Source: Acidovorax sp. FJL06 (GTDB taxonomy: Bacteria; Pseudomonadota; Gammaproteobacteria; Burkholderiales; Burkholderiaceae_C). Taken from it: a DNA stretch of 64,000 nt. The notes under the pieces were generated by a model, which did no database searches, was not told the DNA's origin, and was given only the letters and a program-made list of their open reading frames with translations. How positions within the stretch are numbered: the first letter of the stretch is position 1; each line of letters starts with the position of its first letter. The stretch lies in contig NZ_QAJR01000010.1 of the NCBI RefSeq assembly GCF_003852545.1, positions 186,001-250,000 on the forward strand, read 5' to 3'. Of this stretch, positions 62,505 through 64,000 are shown in pieces. The translations under genes and the position numbers were made by a program.

Positions 62505-64000
62505 ATGACCTCCTTGTTGTCTCCACGCCTGCGATTTGCTCTCAAAACAATAGCTGCAAGCGCTTTGCTAGCAGGCGGTAGCAGCCAAATTCTTGCCCAG
62601 ACCGCGATCGACACCCGCACCGGCAGCGTGCGCCAGAGCGAACCCGTCACGTTGAACTTCGCCAACGCCGAGATCGAGGCCGTGGCCCGCACCATGGCCA
62701 CCATCACCGGCCGCAACGTGGTGGTGGACCCGCGCGTGAAGGGCCAGCTCAACCTGGTGACCGAGCGCGCCGTCACACCTGCCGCCGCGTTCCAGCAGTT
62801 CCTGGCCGCGCTGCGGCTGCAGGGCTTCACGGTGGTCGAGGCGGCCGGCCTGTACAAGGTGGTGCCCGAGGCCGACGCCAAGCTGCAAGGCGGCAGCGTG
62901 AGCGTGGTGCAGGGCAGCGCGGGCAGTGCCCCGGGCGGCGGGCAGATCGTCACGCAGATCTTCAAGCTGAACTTCGAGAACGCGGCCAACCTGGTGCCCG
63001 TGCTGCGCCCGCTCATCAGCCCCAACAACACCATCAACGTGAACCCCGGCAACAACTCGCTGGTGATCACCGACTACGCCGACAACCTGCAGCGCCTGGC
63101 GCGCATCGTGGCGGCCATGGATGTCTCCAACGCCAGCGATGTGGAGGTGATTCCGCTGCGCAATGCCGTCGCCTCCGACCTGGCGCCCCTGGTGGCCCGG
63201 CTGATCGACGGCGGCAGTGCGCCCGCAGCCGCCCCCGGCCAGGCCGACACCTCGTTCAAGACCACGCTGATCGCCGAGCCGCGCAGCAACTCGCTGATCC
63301 TGCGCGCCGCCAACCCGGCCCGCGTGGCCCAGGTGCGCGCGCTGGTGGACCGGCTCGATCAGCCGCCCGCCCCCGGCAGCAGCGCCGCCAGCGGCAACAT
63401 CCATGTGGTCTACCTCAAGAACGCCGATGCCACCAAGCTGGCCACCACGCTGCGCGCGGCCATGGCCGCCATGGGCACGGGCAGCGGCGCCAGCGCGGGC
63501 GGCGGTGCCAGCCCGGCCGCCCCCAGCACCGGGCTCAGTGGCGGCGGCAACAACAACAGCGGCAGCATGCTGTCCACGGGCAGCGGCCTGTCGGGCAGCA
63601 GTGGCGGCCTGGGCTCTGGCGGCAACACCATGGGCACCAGCGCGACCGCCAGCAACCAGCCCTCCACGGGCGGCCAGATCCAGGCCGACCCGACCACCAA
63701 CTCGCTCATCATCACCGCGCCCGAGCCGCTGTACCGCCAGCTGCGCACGGTGATCGACAAGCTCGATGGCCGCCGCGCGCAGGTGCTGGTGGAAAGCCTG
63801 ATCGTCGAAGTCGCGGCCAACAAGGTGGCGCAGTTCGGCATCCAGTGGCAGGGCATCCTGGGCAAGCAGGGCGACGGCACCGTGGGCGTGATCGGCACCA
63901 ACTCCAGCGCGGCCGGCTCCAACATCCTGGGGCTGACGGCCGCACTGGCCTCGGGCAGCGCCAGCAGCATCGCCACCGCCGCGAGCGGCCTGGGCGGGGG
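62505..64000 (+). CDS. gspD: type II secretion secretin GspD (3' end outside the window)
   Basis: The outer-membrane channel of the T2SS; the first 498 residues are seen. A signal peptide (cleavage near ILA-QT, about 32) is followed by the N0 domain (VTLNFANAEIEAVARTMATI), N1 (IVTQIFKLNFENAANLVPVL, NNSLVITDYADNLQRLARIV), N2 (VEVIPLRNAVASDLAPLVAR) and N3 (IHVVYLKNADATKLATTLR). The N3 domain contains a long Gly/Ser-rich insert at about 320-385. The secretin domain begins at about 420 (RRAQVLVESLIVEVAANKVA). Bases 62542-62594, coding for much of the signal peptide, match the dispersed short repeat. Confidence 0.95.
   Translation, partial: MTSLLSPRLRFALKTIAASALLAGGSSQILAQTAIDTRTGSVRQSEPVTLNFANAEIEAVARTMATITGRNVVVDPRVKGQLNLVTERAVTPAAAFQQFLAALRLQGFTVVEAAGLYKVVPEADAKLQGGSVSVVQGSAGSAPGGGQIVTQIFKLNFENAANLVPVLRPLISPNNTINVNPGNNSLVITDYADNLQRLARIVAAMDVSNASDVEVIPLRNAVASDLAPLVARLIDGGSAPAAAPGQADTSFKTTLIAEPRSNSLILRAANPARVAQVRALVDRLDQPPAPGSSAASGNIHVVYLKNADATKLATTLRAAMAAMGTGSGASAGGGASPAAPSTGLSGGGNNNSGSMLSTGSGLSGSSGGLGSGGNTMGTSATASNQPSTGGQIQADPTTNSLIITAPEPLYRQLRTVIDKLDGRRAQVLVESLIVEVAANKVAQFGIQWQGILGKQGDGTVGVIGTNSSAAGSNILGLTAALASGSASSIATAASGLGG
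62542..62594 (+). repeat. dispersed short repeat inside the gspD signal-peptide coding region
   Basis: TAGCTGCAAGCGCTTTGCTA and the following bases to GCAGCCAAATT align closely with the intergenic copy at 15209-15252 (TAGCTGCTAGCGCTTACCAG to GCAGCCAATTT). It encodes about residues 13-30 of GspD. Confidence 0.7.

Overview
The window is a high-GC chromosomal segment from a betaproteobacterium of the family Comamonadaceae, most like Acidovorax. This rests on the aerobic benzoyl-CoA (box) genes, an Omp32-type porin, an Entner-Doudoroff glucose pathway, a groESL operon with CIRCE plus a heat-shock promoter, a gsp type II secretion cluster, and short dispersed intergenic repeats typical of the group. 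It has no tRNA or rRNA genes, no CRISPR array and no transposase.

Layout. 1-1646: end of boxB and all of boxA (benzoyl-CoA epoxidase). 1710-6497 (minus strand): a sulfur operon of rhodanese, serine O-acetyltransferase, a small XRE regulator, a family 2A encapsulin shell (SrpI type) and its cysteine desulfurase cargo. The cargo gene is interrupted by a frameshift just before the PLP lysine. 6785-11820: a four-gene cluster (DUF3348, DUF802, OmpA/MotB-like, DUF2894) that looks like a proton-driven motor with a long coiled-coil tail, similar in architecture to ZorAB. An inverted-repeat element sits in frame inside its last gene. 11938-14468: an SF1 helicase and a small secreted DUF4148 protein. 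14745-16925: groES-groEL with RpoH-like and HrcA (CIRCE) sites. 17061-31556: glucose catabolism (edd-eda, gnl, pgi, zwf, glk) and a sugar ABC transporter with a LamB-like porin. 31729-33885: a two-component system. 34204-40559: transaldolase, an AfuABC-like transporter and HexR. 40686-49380: a dipeptide-type ABC operon with two binding proteins and an M20 peptidase. 49880-55782: porin, coq7, an OsmC protein, ilvA, cobS and cobC. 55928-64000: type II secretion genes gspC (divergent), then gspGHIJKLMND, with gspD running off the end.

How the genes work together. Glucose enters through the LamB-like porin and the GtsABCD transporter, is phosphorylated by Glk, and goes through Zwf, Gnl (assigned tentatively as the lactonase), Edd and Eda. 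Pgi and Tal connect this to hexose and pentose phosphates. TGTAA-N5-TTACA-like sites before zwf, pgi, edd/gnl, gtsA and hexR itself suggest one local HexR regulon. The AfuABC-like system beside hexR may import sugar phosphates. The encapsulin locus would make cysteine (through O-acetylserine), draw sulfur from it with the desulfurase and hold or pass on that sulfur; as sequenced, the cargo enzyme is broken.

Several transport operons carry hairpins after the binding-protein or porin gene, which would uncouple those abundant products from the membrane components. Start codons were chosen from ribosome-binding sites, overlaps and family length. No database search was run, so family names rest on recognised motifs and gene order.
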